Of a stretch of DNA of 64,000 bases, positions 24,665 through 36,149 are shown piece by piece. The first letter of the stretch is position 1. The number at the start of each line of letters is the position of its first letter. The notes beneath the pieces were generated by a model, which worked only from the letters and a program-made list of their open reading frames with translations, had not been told where the DNA came from and ran no database searches. This DNA is from Myxocyprinus asiaticus (taxonomy: Eukaryota > Chordata > Actinopteri > Cypriniformes > Catostomidae), in NCBI RefSeq assembly GCF_019703515.2, contig NC_059363.1, positions 2,850,317 through 2,914,316 on the forward strand, in the 5' to 3' direction. The position numbers and the translations under genes were made by a program.

Positions 24665-24800
24665 GAAGTGGGGGGGGGTTGCAGCATGAAGCATCTACAT
24701 GTTTCCATTGATCGTGGTATAAATATGGGGGGGGGGGTGGTGTTGTACTTGCTTGTTTTGATTATTTACCTCACCCCCATCCCCCCTGGGAACTACGCCT
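24665..24800 (+). repeat. Dispersed repeat with long G-runs, copy 1
   Basis: It has G-runs of 10 and 12, with GCATCTACATGTTTCCATTG and ATCGTGGTATAAAT between them. An inverted copy occurs at 35395-35545. The family is unknown to me. Confidence 0.55.
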
Positions 24801-24969
24801 CTGTATATACCTGTTAACATCTCAAAAAATGTGTTGTAGTGTTTCATGACCCTTTAATGGAAATAGAAACTGAAGGGAAAAAAATTAAGATGGCAAAACC
24901 TGAAGCTAATGTAATTAGCCATATTGGATTCCACGGACAGTAAACAAAAACAACTGATGTGTGTTTTAG

Positions 24970-25060
24970 ATCAGTCTCAAAAAGCAACGTTTTTGACTAC
25001 CGACATAAAATCTGGTCCATTTTGCAGCTAATACTGGCCAAGAACCACACAGTTCAACAG
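24970..25060 (+). repeat. Dispersed repeat of unknown family, copy A
   Basis: GACATAAAATCTGGTCCATT and GCAGCTAATACTGGCCAAGA recur with changes at 31905-32040 and 54350-54480. It may be an old short element. Confidence 0.45.
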
Positions 25061-26089
25061 CGAGAGAGTTAGTTTTGTTTTTACGTGCCATTAGAGGCGA
25101 ACGGACGCCACTTAGTGACAACAACGTATTTGAATCATTGCATACTTTATACTGTTTCTTATACAGAAACTTTTTTAAATAGTAGCAAGTATACCGTATA
25201 TAATTTGCATTATGCAGTATAATAATATTTCAGTACTTTTTTTGCATGGAATTTCTGTGCAGTACAGAACACACTGCGAGGAATACTGTATCCTACAATG
25301 CAATGCCCTAAACTTGATCTTCCATTTCTGGTGTGACAAATGAACCTGAAGCAATATTCAAATTGTTTTAACATCTTGTTCTTGACTTATTATTTGATCA
25401 GACTGCCAACTGTTTATACGTTTTACACAAAACTGTGCAAAACAACCATGTTTATTTCTGAAATGACGACTGTGCCACCGTTAAATTAAACATGCGGCAT
25501 AGTGAGGTCTTTTCACAACAGTGTAGCATGCTACTGTTTAAAATTCTTATCACTGCATACTGATAACTTGCATACTATTTCTTTTATTTTTTATAGTGCA
25601 CAGTGTATAGTATAGGACATTATATGAAGTCAGCAGAATGCTAGTTTTTCATCCAGTTCCCATTTTACCAGCTCATGTGCACACATGCAATTGCTGCAAT
25701 TCTGGCTTTAAAAGCAGAAATTCCTTCAATTTTTATTTAATAATTTCTATTGCAATGACTCAAATATTAACAATGGCAAACTGAGGATTGTTGGCAGAAC
25801 CCATGGCTAACTCTAAAGATGATTGTTTGTGTTTGCATTCAGGCATGGACAGCTCAATGCAACGATAGACAAATGAATGTCCTTCAGCCGATAATAACAG
25901 ACATCAGGACAGCAGGTCCTCTTCAACAGAAACACGTAAACAGTCACGCACATAAGAGAATAAGATGCACTGTTCTTCTGTCTGAATGGATATTGATGTT
26001 GTGTAGGTGCTGAGGTAATGACTTACTCTTTTGATGGCCATCATGGGAACATAATGTATAATAATACTGGCTGTTCAAGACATATACTG

Positions 26090-26930
26090 CCCCCCGAAAG
26101 CTTAAGAAAGAAATACAAAATTATATTTTTAATTAAAAAAGCAAATCCTGTTTTCAAGGCTGTTATGATTTTTTTTTTGCATTGTGACATTATTTTCATG
26201 ACATTTAAGCAAATTATCTTATTGTATGCAAAAATAATACAATTCTCACTACAGTAATGTGAGGAAAAAAATAAGATATAGTATTTAAATTGTGATTATG
26301 GTAACATTTGGTTTACTGCCTTTAAGTAGTGCTGATTTTATAATACAGTAATGAGAATCTAATGACAGTCATATAAAACTACAATATCTGGACGCATTAC
26401 AGTATTTAGAATTTAAAACATATTATAATCCTAACTGGGTAAATCTCTCAAAACCTGTTAAGAACTGAAAGTATATGTTACATTGAGAAAATGACGCCTA
26501 GTTTTAGGACCATTAAGACTATTTGCATTTTACATTTTATATCATGAAAATTAGACGCGTTCCCTCTAATTCTCATTATCGTAATGCAAATAAAATAAAT
26601 AAATAAAAATACAAAATAAAACTAATTATAATAAAAATCAAATTCAATACTGTAATGTGAAATAAAAAAGACATTATTTAAATTAGGATTTTTTACATCA
26701 TGCTAATTTTGTAATGCATGTTTCTTTATGCTGATATACATTTTTAAAAACATTTAAGTCATATTTTTATTGTAATACAGTAATTAGAATACAGAAATTG
26801 AGAATAATGCAATCTCCAAGATAATAATAATAATCAAAAATACATTATTGACGTTTGGGTTGAAGTTTGCTTAGTTGTCATAAAAATAAAAAAAACAATG
26901 TAATATTGTCATTACCAAACAAATCATTAA
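26090..26930. repeat. AT-rich dispersed repeat, copy 1
   Basis: Bases 26170-26210 (T-run, GCATTGTGACATTATTTTC, ATGACATTTAAG) are matched in inverted orientation at 53505-53545. Repeated TACAGTAAT words occur through both regions. I cannot name the family. Confidence 0.4.
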
Positions 26931-27458
26931 CAGGTTTATTTTTAACATAAAATAACATATCGGTGATGCAGTTACTTTGGCTTGTTCAGTCTCGGTCGCC
27001 GTCTCCTAAGAGCCACTGCATATCAAATCAATATGGTTCAATCTGTCTGATCATTCTCCCTCTTGAACCAGGTTCATACATCCAGGTTTATAACACGGAC
27101 GAAGTTTGTAGGCGACAGAATCAATGCTCAGTGTCTGACATGATGTCATGGTTCAATAGTTCACAAAGAGCAATGTGTATCATATATCTGTAGCGTGTAA
27201 ATCACTGCATCCAATACACGAGTGTAATGTTTTATCAATACTATAATTATTGCCTCACCTCAAATTAACTTCATAAACCGACGTCTTTCAGTACGTATTT
27301 TGCAACATTATACAACAGTAAAACAATCCAAATCCAGTCTGTCCTTCAATTTAAGTTTAAGCGATATTTTTTTTTTCACTTGTTTAATTGTCAACCAGTA
27401 ATCATCAGTCTATAACCAATAACCTTAACCTCCATAGATAAGGTTAAGGTTAAGGTTA

Positions 27459-28943
27459 GCAAGCACCAGCGTTGGGGAAGCTACTTTGAAACTGCAGTTT
27501 GACAAGCTACTCATAATTAAAAGTAATTAAGCTACACTACAAGTATCAAAAAGTAGCTAGCTACATTAAAGCTACTTCATAAGGCAATATTTGTTATAAT
27601 GTTACTATCAAACCAATAATATTAATAACACAATTCACGCTAATAACATTTATTAATTAATAAATGTATTAATTAAATACATTTAATGTATTTAATTAAA
27701 TATATTAAATGTATTTAATACATTTAATAAATAGTAACCTTAATACAGTTAATAATGGCCATAAAATAATATACAACAACATAAAATAAAAATAAAAAAA
27801 TATTTTTTTTGACTACTCTTCACACTTTTCAGTCATCCTGCTGGGCCAGGTGTAGCCTACTTCCCTAAAGATCACATTTTTATGACAAATTCTCCTTGGG
27901 CTGATGTTTTGTGCTTGTCACATAATATTTAGTGTGGATAATATGTGAATAAAGACTCAGGGCTTGTTTCTCCCCTCAGCTGGGTTCATGTTCACTGTAT
28001 TTTTAGACTTTTTTGCCATTGTCACGCAAGCGCCAGCTTTACAGGTCACATACAGTGGTTGTGCTACAAAGATTTGTTCGCTTTGTTCAAGTCCAAATAA
28101 AGAGGACGTTTGGTCACCCTAGATTGTTGCATAATAACACATGCCATAATAAATGATTTCTTTTACCAATAATTTTATTTTACATGAAAATAATAGTTAA
28201 TTAAATGCTGAGAAATGGATAAATCAAATAGTTAGGCATGATATGAATTATTATAATAATTAATATATATATATATATATTAATATATATTATAATAATA
28301 ATTCTCTCGTCACTCCCAATAAGGCACAGATGATGAGAAGTGAAATAGATATATTCAGAACAAACAAAATCCCTCAAAAGGCAATAATAACTTTTTTGAA
28401 TTATTTCATTTAAAATAGTAAAGGTAAATATGCTGTTGTGTGATCTATTAAGAAAAAAGTGTCTGAAACATTATTTGTTTCATAGAACAGAATGGTGTTC
28501 TTTTATCATTTTCAAATTGACCTGTCCCTGTACATCTTGTAAAAGTAAACAAACTGTGGTCGGTCCCTTTACATAACCATCAGACAACCTCTTATTATCC
28601 AAGTGAGCCATAATAAGCTGCCAGTAGATGTCGGTAATATACTATTTTAGTTTGGGATCTGTCCTTACAAAAGAAGAAGAGGAAAGACACTGCCTGATTT
28701 TGAGCAGCAGCCAGAATACGCTATAAGTTTGTCAGACGTTTTGCCAGCAGAAGTTTGGCTTCTACGCAATAAAGACGGCTATTAGTTATAATCTGACCTA
28801 CATAATGTAGCGTTTAGTCACGCTACACTGCTACTTGCTGGAAAAAGTAGTTTGCTACTGGAAAAGCAACACTGTTTTAAAAGCAGCTGAGCTACTGTCA
28901 AGCTACTACATTTAGTTAGCTACTCCCCAGCACTGGCAAGCAC
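27459..28943. mobile_element. hAT-type element with 8-bp target duplications, about 1.47 kb
   Basis: The element is 27467-28935. GCAAGCAC is found on both sides (27459-27466 and 28936-28943). The tips are CAGCGTTGGGGAAGCTACTT and, inverted, CAGTGCTGGGGAGTAGCTAA. Subterminal AGCTAC/GTAGCT words repeat at both ends. The interior is AT-rich, includes a TA microsatellite (28261-28290), and has no transposase frame, so it would need a transposase supplied from elsewhere. Confidence 0.9.
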
Positions 28944-29165
28944 CACTTATTGGGTTTTTACTGTCTGTGACACTTGTAACTAGACATTACAGTAATACAA
29001 AGTGCAGACAGAAAGTCACGTAGATAGTCAAATAAACTGTCAGATAGAGAGAGAGAGAAATAGAGAGAGTTCATGCCATTGAACAGACTGTAAGTCTATC
29101 CCTCACAGCCTTGTTGTCATTCCTATTCATAATTCAAAGATGGCACTAGTGTGAATAAGGTCTAT

Positions 29166-29629
29166 ACTTACAGTTTTCGCACAGCAGTTGATCAGGAATT
29201 AGAAAAATCCCATATGCTTATATTGACGGAATGTTCAAATGTGCCAATGGAATGCTTGTTAATTCAATCCAACTATTTAAAAATTCAAATGTAAACAAAC
29301 CTTCAAAAAGCCTTTATATCTATCTGTCTGACGGTTTCTTTGACTATCTACATGACGTTCCTTCAAACTATGTATCTAGCTAGCTAGCTGGCATTTTGTC
29401 TAACTATAAAGTCTGTATGACAATCAATCTTCCAACTTTCAGGCAAGACTTTGTCAAGCCAACATTAAAGTTTGTCTCAACAAACTTTTCTTATCTCGTT
29501 TACATTTGAATTTTTGACAGTAGGAGTTTGAATTAACGAGCATTCCATTGGCCCATTTAAACATTCTGTCAGTGCAAGTCTATGAGATTTTTCAGATTTT
29601 TGATCGCCCAATGTGTGAAAACTGTAAGT
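29166..29629. mobile_element. Fold-back element with arms of about 145 bases
   Basis: The left arm (29166-29310) and right arm (29486-29629) are inverted copies. Shared words include ACTTACAGTTTTC, GCCAATGGAATGC, GTTAATTCAA and AAAAATTCAAATGTAAAC. The 175-base spacer has GCTAGCTAGCTAG-type words. No protein is encoded. A transcript of this region could form a long imperfect hairpin. Confidence 0.8.
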
Positions 29630-30877
29630 CCGATCAGTTAGAAAAGACATAGTACACTATTCCAGAACAGTCTGAAGGTTTGTATCAAGTCAGAGACTAT
29701 TTAGCAGAGATGGGCCTGTCTTTTTCTGCATATCGCGGCACTGTTTTGCGGCCCTCTTCAGCCTGTCGTTGCCCGTTTGGCATAATGCGGCGGCCCGTTC
29801 TACATTTCGCATCCGGCCAACCGGGAAAGGTCCCGGTGCTCCTGATGGCCAGTCCACCCCTGGCATGCGCGTTAGCTATACAAGCATAATCTGAGGTAAA
29901 GAAACACAATTTAGGATACAAGCGTTGTCAGATTTTACTACTGATTTTAAAATATGTTCTTTGATTGTAATCTTGACCAACCGTTTTTGAGATTTCGGTC
30001 TTTCCCATTTCAAGTGGTTAGGAGCTACACTGTCATGATTGGAAAAAGCCTCCCGAGAGCGTTCCAAAGATGGCCGACAGTGGACTGACTTGCTAGAAAG
30101 ACTTTGATCAAGTTTGGTGAATGTAGCTTGAAAGCTCTAAGAGATAGTGTTAGAAATGTTGGTCTTCGTTTAGGGATTTTGAATAAAACCCAAAATCAAG
30201 TTTGAAGAACAGTATGTTGTCTTTGTCAAGTCAGCATAATTATTTGCTTTAATTCTAAAATAGTGAAAAGCATCAAAGCAGGAATATTTGTATACTGTAT
30301 ATATAGTCTAAAGTGTTTGCAGCAGAGGAAAACTCAACAGATGAAACTTTTGTTATGACACACTTGTGTTCAAGCACCATGAAAGCAAAAGAAGAGGAGA
30401 GAGAGGTAAATTACGACAGCTGGATATTTTTACCCCAAGTGAGTGTCTTTCAATAGCAGCCCTGCTTTAACTGGCAGTAAGGTCAGTCATTTTTCTCTCA
30501 AAAATTTCAGTCTTTTTGAAAAACACTTTGTGGAAAATTATTTGAATGACTCCCACTTATTTTTCCTCATTTCTTGGTGTCAAAAGAAAAATATACATTA
30601 GAGAAAGTGATGGAGAAGTGCTGACCATTTTTACTGCCCTGTTTCTCGGAAATGCCTCTCTAGTCACGAGAAACAGAGGTGTGGAGTGACCTGACAGCCA
30701 TGAAATAAATGAATGCATTGTGTCAGTCAAAACAGATTGGAGAGTTTTAGACAATTACATAGTTTCCAGTATTAATGGCAGTTATTTTTGTCTTATGAGG
30801 TTGCATATTTTCAATTTTACCTACTATGCCTTATAATTTTGGTTAAATTGCAAAATCAATTTTGCAGTAATTATTTT
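29630..30877. other. Non-coding stretch, nothing identified
   Basis: No supported exon or repeat. A locally GC-richer patch at 29720-29880 has short frames on both strands without recognisable domains. Confidence 0.35.
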
Positions 30878-31177
30878 GGTCACACTTTATATTAGATGGC
30901 CTTAACTATTATGTACTAACATTAAATACATTCAAGACTATGTATTTACTGTGTAACTACATGTTGTTATGCAAAATTCCCACATTTGCTGCTACTGAGG
31001 TTGAGGTACAGGTGGGTTTAGGGGTTAGGATTAGGGGTAAGGGTTGGGTTAGGGGTAAAGTTAACAGTGTAACTGCAAATGTAATTGCAATGCAACAACA
31101 TTGTTGTACATAATAAGTACATTGTATCAAATGGTTAAGTACATAGTAGTTAAGGCCACCTAATGTAAAGTGGATCC
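30878..31177. mobile_element. 300-base inverted-repeat miniature element
   Basis: The left end GGTCACACTTTATATTAGAT and the inverted right end GGATCCACTTTACATTAGGT both continue into GGCCTTAACTA. The flanks ATTATTTT and ATGATTTT could be an 8-bp duplication with one change. The centre has GGGTTAGG-like words. No coding capacity. Confidence 0.7.
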
Positions 31178-32455
31178 ATGATTTTCCATTGTGACCATAA
31201 TTGAATTCTTTCAATGCATTTGCAGGTAACTAATTGCATTTAAAATTATGTGAATATGTCAAAATATCTCTTCAGAATGGCACTAATATATGCTGTTGAC
31301 ATAAATTACTCCATTAAATGTGCTCATTTTTCTGCCTTTAAATATACTACAATCATTTTTACATCTGTAACCATCAAGTCTCATTAGACAAGCAATTAAC
31401 AATCTTAAATCAAATGTGTCTTCAAACCCAGCCTTACTTGAAAAGATTGAGTTAGTTTGATGAGTTGCTTTCTGACTCCAGGTCACTGGACTGTGACTGC
31501 TGGAGAGACTGCGCGCTCTCCCAAGAAACATTTTTGTGAACTTTAACATCAAACTTGGCACGTTCAGACCGAAGGTCAGCTAAGTTGTTCTGCTCGCTGT
31601 GAATGTGTGAAATCACTTTAGAAGTGTCTGAAAACTTATTTCACTCTGCAGTCTGAAAGATTAAAACCTCTCTGTGGTTGAAGGTGTTTCAGTGTTTGTA
31701 AAACTGTTGAGAATAACTTAAAGTAACCAAAAATATGTTCCTAAAATGTGTAGAAAACTTACTCAAACAAAAATCCACAGCCAGGAATGGGGTGTTATAC
31801 ACTATTACTGGGATATCCAACATTTATTCCAAATTTTAGGGAAGTCCACAACTTATAGGAGCCAAACCTCTGAACAGGCATATGGTCAGGTTGTGTAGTG
31901 TTCCAACTAGACAGATTTTTGAATGTTGGCATAAAGTCTGGTCCATATATTAGCCACAAACCGCCCTCTTAGACAGGAAAGCGTTGTGACCACATTTTCA
32001 TTTTTACCGGCCATGTAGGGCAAAACTCTGACAGCAAAGCAAGAGTGCCAATGAACTTTTCAGATATTCCAAAATGGCATATTAGCTAGACTCTCACAGT
32101 TTTAATAAAGTGTTTCTTGATTTCTTCTGCTTTCCATTGAAGATACATTCTGAAGTTTAGACATGCATGTACAGAAGCATGGAGCATATGAAACAGCACA
32201 CACTCCAGGATCTCCAGGATTCACAACTGAACATCGCTTTGTGATTCAGTTATCAAACCTCCTGCTGTTCACAGTAATTCAGGCACAGATGTTGGTTCTA
32301 TACCCTGTATTTTAAAGCCCATGGGTGGATTATAAGAGCCTATAAACTATAAATCACAAACAAGTTCATTGTTTTCAGATCTGTCAGTTCTGTTTGTTTT
32401 ACATTAGCATTAATATTGGTTTATGAAGACATGCTAAAGCTTACTTTCTTTCCCC
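31178..32455. other. Non-coding stretch
   Basis: Nothing supported except the dispersed repeat at 31905-32040. Confidence 0.35.
31905..32040 (+). repeat. Dispersed repeat of unknown family, copy B
   Basis: GGCATAAAGTCTGGTCCATA and CTTAGACAGGAAAG match parts of the copies at 24970 and 54350. Confidence 0.4.
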
Positions 32456-32459
32456 ACAT

Positions 32460-33009
32460 CCCTCCCACTTTCCTTCCTTCCTTCCTTCCTTCCTTCCTTC
32501 CTCCCTCTCTACTTACTTCCTCCCTGCTTCCATTATTGTTTCCACTCTTCCTTCCTTCATTTTTCCTACCTCTTTCCTTTCTTCTTTCCTTCCCTCCTTC
32601 CTTCCTTCCTTCCTTCCTTTCTTCCATCCTTCATTTTTCCTACTTCTTTCCTACACCCTTCTCCTTCCTTCCTTACTTCCTTCCTTTTCCTTCCTCCCTC
32701 CTTTCTCCATTCCTTCCTTCCTTCATCCTTCATTTTTCCTACCTCTTTCCTACATTCTTCCTCCCTCCCTCCCTCCCACCCGTTTCCTTCCTTCCTTCCT
32801 TCCTTCCTTAATTTTTCCTTCCTTCCTTTCCTCCCTTCCTTAATTTTCCTTCCTCCTTTCTCCATTTCTTCCTTCCTTCCTTCCTTCCTTCCTCACTCAC
32901 TCACTCACTCCCTTCCTTTATTCTTCCTTCCTTCCTTAATTTTCCTTCCTCCTTCCTTCCTTCCTTCCTTCCTTCCTCCCACCCTCCTTATTTCCTTTCT
33001 TCCTACCTT

Positions 33010-33066
<57 letters not shown>
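32460..33066. repeat. Polypyrimidine tract (TTCC)n ending in (CT)n
   Basis: About 600 bases are almost pure pyrimidine on the + strand: CCTT tetranucleotides broken by short A- or ATTTT-containing gaps, then a (CT)n run of about 26 units at 33014-33065. The long Pro/Ser/Leu frame on + and Lys/Glu/Gly frame on - are artefacts of composition. Confidence 0.95.
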
Positions 33067-33068
<2 letters not shown>

Positions 33069-34261
33069 CCCCATTATAAACACAATATGATTTTTCCCTG
33101 CTGCTGTAATTTGTACATTTTGGAGATACTTAATCAAAGCCAGCCAGTCTATCACACAAGTTCCCTGAATATTTCAGAGTCTTAGAGGAGTAAGAAAATA
33201 AGCTTTTATAAATAACCCAGCACCAGTCTGTTTGACACCACAATCAAAGGTTATCACCCCATTCAGAACAACACATCAAAAACAGGTGAATACTTGCCAA
33301 TGGGTTCAAACAAACTGGTCTGTGTCATTACCGCAGTTTCCATATTGTAGTTCAAGTTGTGATGGACAAAGCCAGAGTACAGCGCACCAGTGCCTGTTAT
33401 TTAACCTCGCCTGTGTAAATTGGAAGAGGGAAATCACAGCCAGTGCTGTGTCTGTTCTACCAGGCTCTCTATGATTTGGGCTGTGCAGTCATAAATCAAG
33501 TTTTGATGCCGAAGGGCTCGTCACAGATAGTATGGCTCTTGCTGCCCAATTAATGGGCTGGTTTCAAAGTGAGACATGTTGTGAAAGAGGAAAAGGAACT
33601 GGATAATAAAGAGGTAGGAAGAAAAATGGGTAAGAGCTTGTTTACAGTCATGAAACAGATGCAAAATATCACAATATTAAACTCTCACACTGAATAGTCT
33701 CTGTAGTGATGCAGAAAATAATAAATTGACTGAGCTGTGTTCAAACATCACATGTTAATACAGCAAATCATGTGCCTTGCAGTTCAGAAACTACATAATA
33801 CAAGTGCACTGTATAGCACATCATAAATGAATGTTTCAGAAATGTTTGCAAATATAAAGTTTTCATGGATGTCTGGTGCAAGATTGCTTCTTTGTACAGT
33901 AACTCAACCTAGTGTTCAGAATAACTGTATTATAAACAGCCCAACATGAGATATGGTTTATCGGCTTTGAATATTTGTTCTGATGTAGTGAGAAAATGGA
34001 ATGACATTCAGCTTATACAAAAATATACATTGCTTTAACAAAATACAGTAGTCAAATGTTTTGATACTTGACTGAATTTACATTTCTCAAGATCTAACGA
34101 CTTATGCCTAAATGCTTGAAATTAGATTTGTAGACTACGTACTCTATGTGCCTATGTGTTGCCCCTAAATGCCTGATAAAAATATAAACTGTGGTTGGTT
34201 GTTTAAATTTCAGTCACACAGTCTCTTCCTGTCTAAGCGGGCAGTTCTTTGCTAGACTAAG
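33067..34261. other. Non-coding stretch, nothing identified
   Basis: No exon or clear repeat supported. Confidence 0.35.
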
Positions 34262-34846
34262 CTGCAATGTCAACTTGGTCTCATTGAATCATGAAACCAT
34301 ATTTTATAAAAATTATTTTGACGTAGCTCGTTATACGTATTGCGGCAGTTTCCTGGTGAAATGAACACTAGAGGCGCCCTGTTCCTCGCACAATGCTATC
34401 TTGTGATATCTAATCACTTTTACTATAGCGCATGACTTGTAAGGCCGTAAGTTTTAACGTTCGCATTACATAAAAAACTACATTTACCACTACAGTGCGT
34501 GGTAGTTCAACTGGTAGAGTGTTGCACTTACGATGCAAAGGAACAGGGTACGTGTGCTAAAGAGCACGCAAGTTGACATTTGAGCCAAAAGTGACTTAGA
34601 AGCACCTCAAAATGACGTGGTTGCTTTTGCTTTATCGGTTAGGTTTAAGGTTGGAAGGAAGGTGTTGTTTATTTAAAACTGCATAAAGCATAAACCTTAA
34701 AAACCTATTCTATTTAGGAGAATATTTAACTCACTTTTGCGCCAAACAGTGGAAATTTCCCCTCAAAACTGCTGCGATATGTGTGAGGAGCCACGTAATA
34801 TAATTTAGTTCAAATGTCATTTTCATGAGATCAGGCTCTGCAATGT
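34262..34846 (+). mobile_element. Inverted-repeat element carrying a tRNA-like segment, copy 1
   Basis: The element is about 34271-34837. CTGCAATGT stands on both sides (34262-34270 and 34838-34846), a 9-base target duplication. The ends AACTTGGTCTCAT and, inverted, AGCCTGATCTCAT match at 10 of 13. A second copy with the same layout is at 58151-59381. There is no open frame of note. The only structured feature is the tRNA-like sequence at 34496-34570. A 9-base duplication with terminal inverted repeats suggests a DNA transposon (Mutator- or Merlin-like duplication size), not a SINE. Confidence 0.75.
34496..34570 (+). other. tRNA-like sequence inside the inverted-repeat element
   Basis: Seventy-five bases fit a degenerate cloverleaf. 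TGCGTG pairs with CACGCA as acceptor stem. TAGTTCAACTGGTAGAG resembles an A box and D arm. TTGCA-CTTACGA-TGCAA makes a perfect five-pair anticodon stem with a seven-base loop. GGGTACGTGTGCT is a weak B box. The T stem is poor, so I read it as a tRNA relic or internal promoter, not a working tRNA gene. Confidence 0.5.
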
Positions 34847-35394
34847 GGACCAGACATTATGCGATAATTAAATGTCTGACTACGTCAGACTAATGTGCTT
34901 GTGGTTGTAACATTGTAATGCTGACCATTTCTAAACGAACAATTTTTGCGCTTTAGTTTCAATAAATGTTCTGAGGAGGGAGCTTTGTGTTGTGAATGTT
35001 AAAGTATGTCTACAGATTACATTTATTTCAAAAGAACTGTTTTTCATTATATCCCCTTTGAGACAAACATATACCACAGGCTGTTTTCTTTCTGTATACC
35101 AATAAGTGCAAACTCTGCCAACCTAAAACTGTTTCACTCTCCCAGCAATCTTCCATGCACCTGTCTCTCCAGAGAAATAATTAATGTGTCTTGCTTCAGT
35201 GCTGTCACAGTCAGCAATCTAGAGAAGCTTGTGTAAATATTCCCACTGTCACATTAAGCTGTCTAATTGCATTTCTCAGCCACTCCAGAATGTTCACTGT
35301 ATCTCCAACAGGACTGAAAAATTGCCAAATTCATTTATGACAATCGAGAGACTGAATGTGGGCTTGTCCAGGGGTAAAGCCAGGGAGGAAAAAT
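34847..35394. other. Non-coding stretch, nothing identified
   Basis: No exon or clear repeat supported. Confidence 0.35.
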
Positions 35395-35545
35395 GTACAG
35401 CATCCCTGCTGCATAGACCATTGGTTAGTGGCAAAGGTGTAGATTCCAGGGGGGATATTTATACCATGATCAATGGAAACATGTAAATGCTTCTCCCTGC
35501 AATCCCCCCTCCATCCACCCCCCCCCCCACCCCCAATGTTCAAGC
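35395..35545 (-). repeat. Dispersed repeat with long C-runs, copy 2
   Basis: This is the inverted partner of 24665-24800: ATTTATACCATGATCAATGG, AAACATGTAAATGC and TGCAATCCCCCC match, with C-runs up to 12. Confidence 0.55.
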
Positions 35546-35659
35546 CAAATCTACACCATTGTTTAGTGGTGCTTGTTTCACACACATCACTATTACTATT
35601 GCCCATAATTAACGTTAGACATTCAAACACATCAGTTACTCTAACTATTAAACTTCAGT

Positions 35660-35795
35660 ACTGCACCAGAAGAGTGGAAGCTGTTAAGGAGGAACACCAC
35701 CCTAATATGTTGATGGTTTTGAAATTAAAGGTTCAACAAGCACATACAGTCTAGGTGTGCTTTTTCAGTGTCCACATACTTTCGGCCATATAGTG
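35660..35795 (+). mobile_element. Tc1-like 3' end, solo remnant
   Basis: It begins with the end of a transposase frame (CCAGAAGAGTGGAAGCTGTT) and finishes at the terminal sequence CAGTGTCCACATACTTTCGG, CCATATAGTG. It is a different subfamily from the copy at 1-852. About 130 bases remain. Confidence 0.78.
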
Positions 35796-36149
35796 TGCAT
35801 TTAAGGAGAACATAGCCATATCTAGAGACTGAAATATCATAGAGACTTGAGGGTGGAATTATGTGTCTTGTGCAGACAATCTGGAAAATCTGGTTTCATG
35901 CTACAGTTTTGAAAACACTTCAGAAATGCACGAGCATACCCTCCAATGACCATCAAGGACACTCCAGTCATCAGGTAAGCAATTGAACTGCTGTTCTGAG
36001 AGTCTGCCAAACAAAACACCTCTCACTTCTTTGTTCTTCAACCACCCTAGAGATTGATTGCATTGCACAGAGTGCCCTCCACATATAATCAAACAGCATG
36101 AGATGGAGTGCCTTTAAAAGATATGGTGAACATAACATTTTCATAACAT

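Larger units (their letters stand above)
23199..27458. other. Long non-coding stretch with scattered minor repeats
   Basis: No exon is supported. Minor items are a GGAT microsatellite (24139-24158), a G-run repeat (24665-24800), a dispersed repeat (24970-25060) and an AT-rich repeat region (26090-26930). The frames at 25.8-27.2 kb have no recognisable domains. Confidence 0.4.

Noticed and set aside
29680..29921. Overlapping frames on both strands in a GC-richer patch
   Set aside because: No domain or splice sites; composition alone is not evidence of a gene.
30990..31060. GGGTTAGG-like words considered as interstitial telomere repeats
   Set aside because: The copies are irregular and lie inside a miniature element that carries them as part of its family sequence.
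32416..32865. Pro/Ser/Leu frame on + and Lys/Glu/Gly frame on -
   Set aside because: Direct products of the pyrimidine tract; no splice sites, no domain.
34496..34570. Considered as a functional tRNA gene
   Set aside because: Weak T arm and B box, no terminator T-run close by, and a second diverged copy in the same repeat family.
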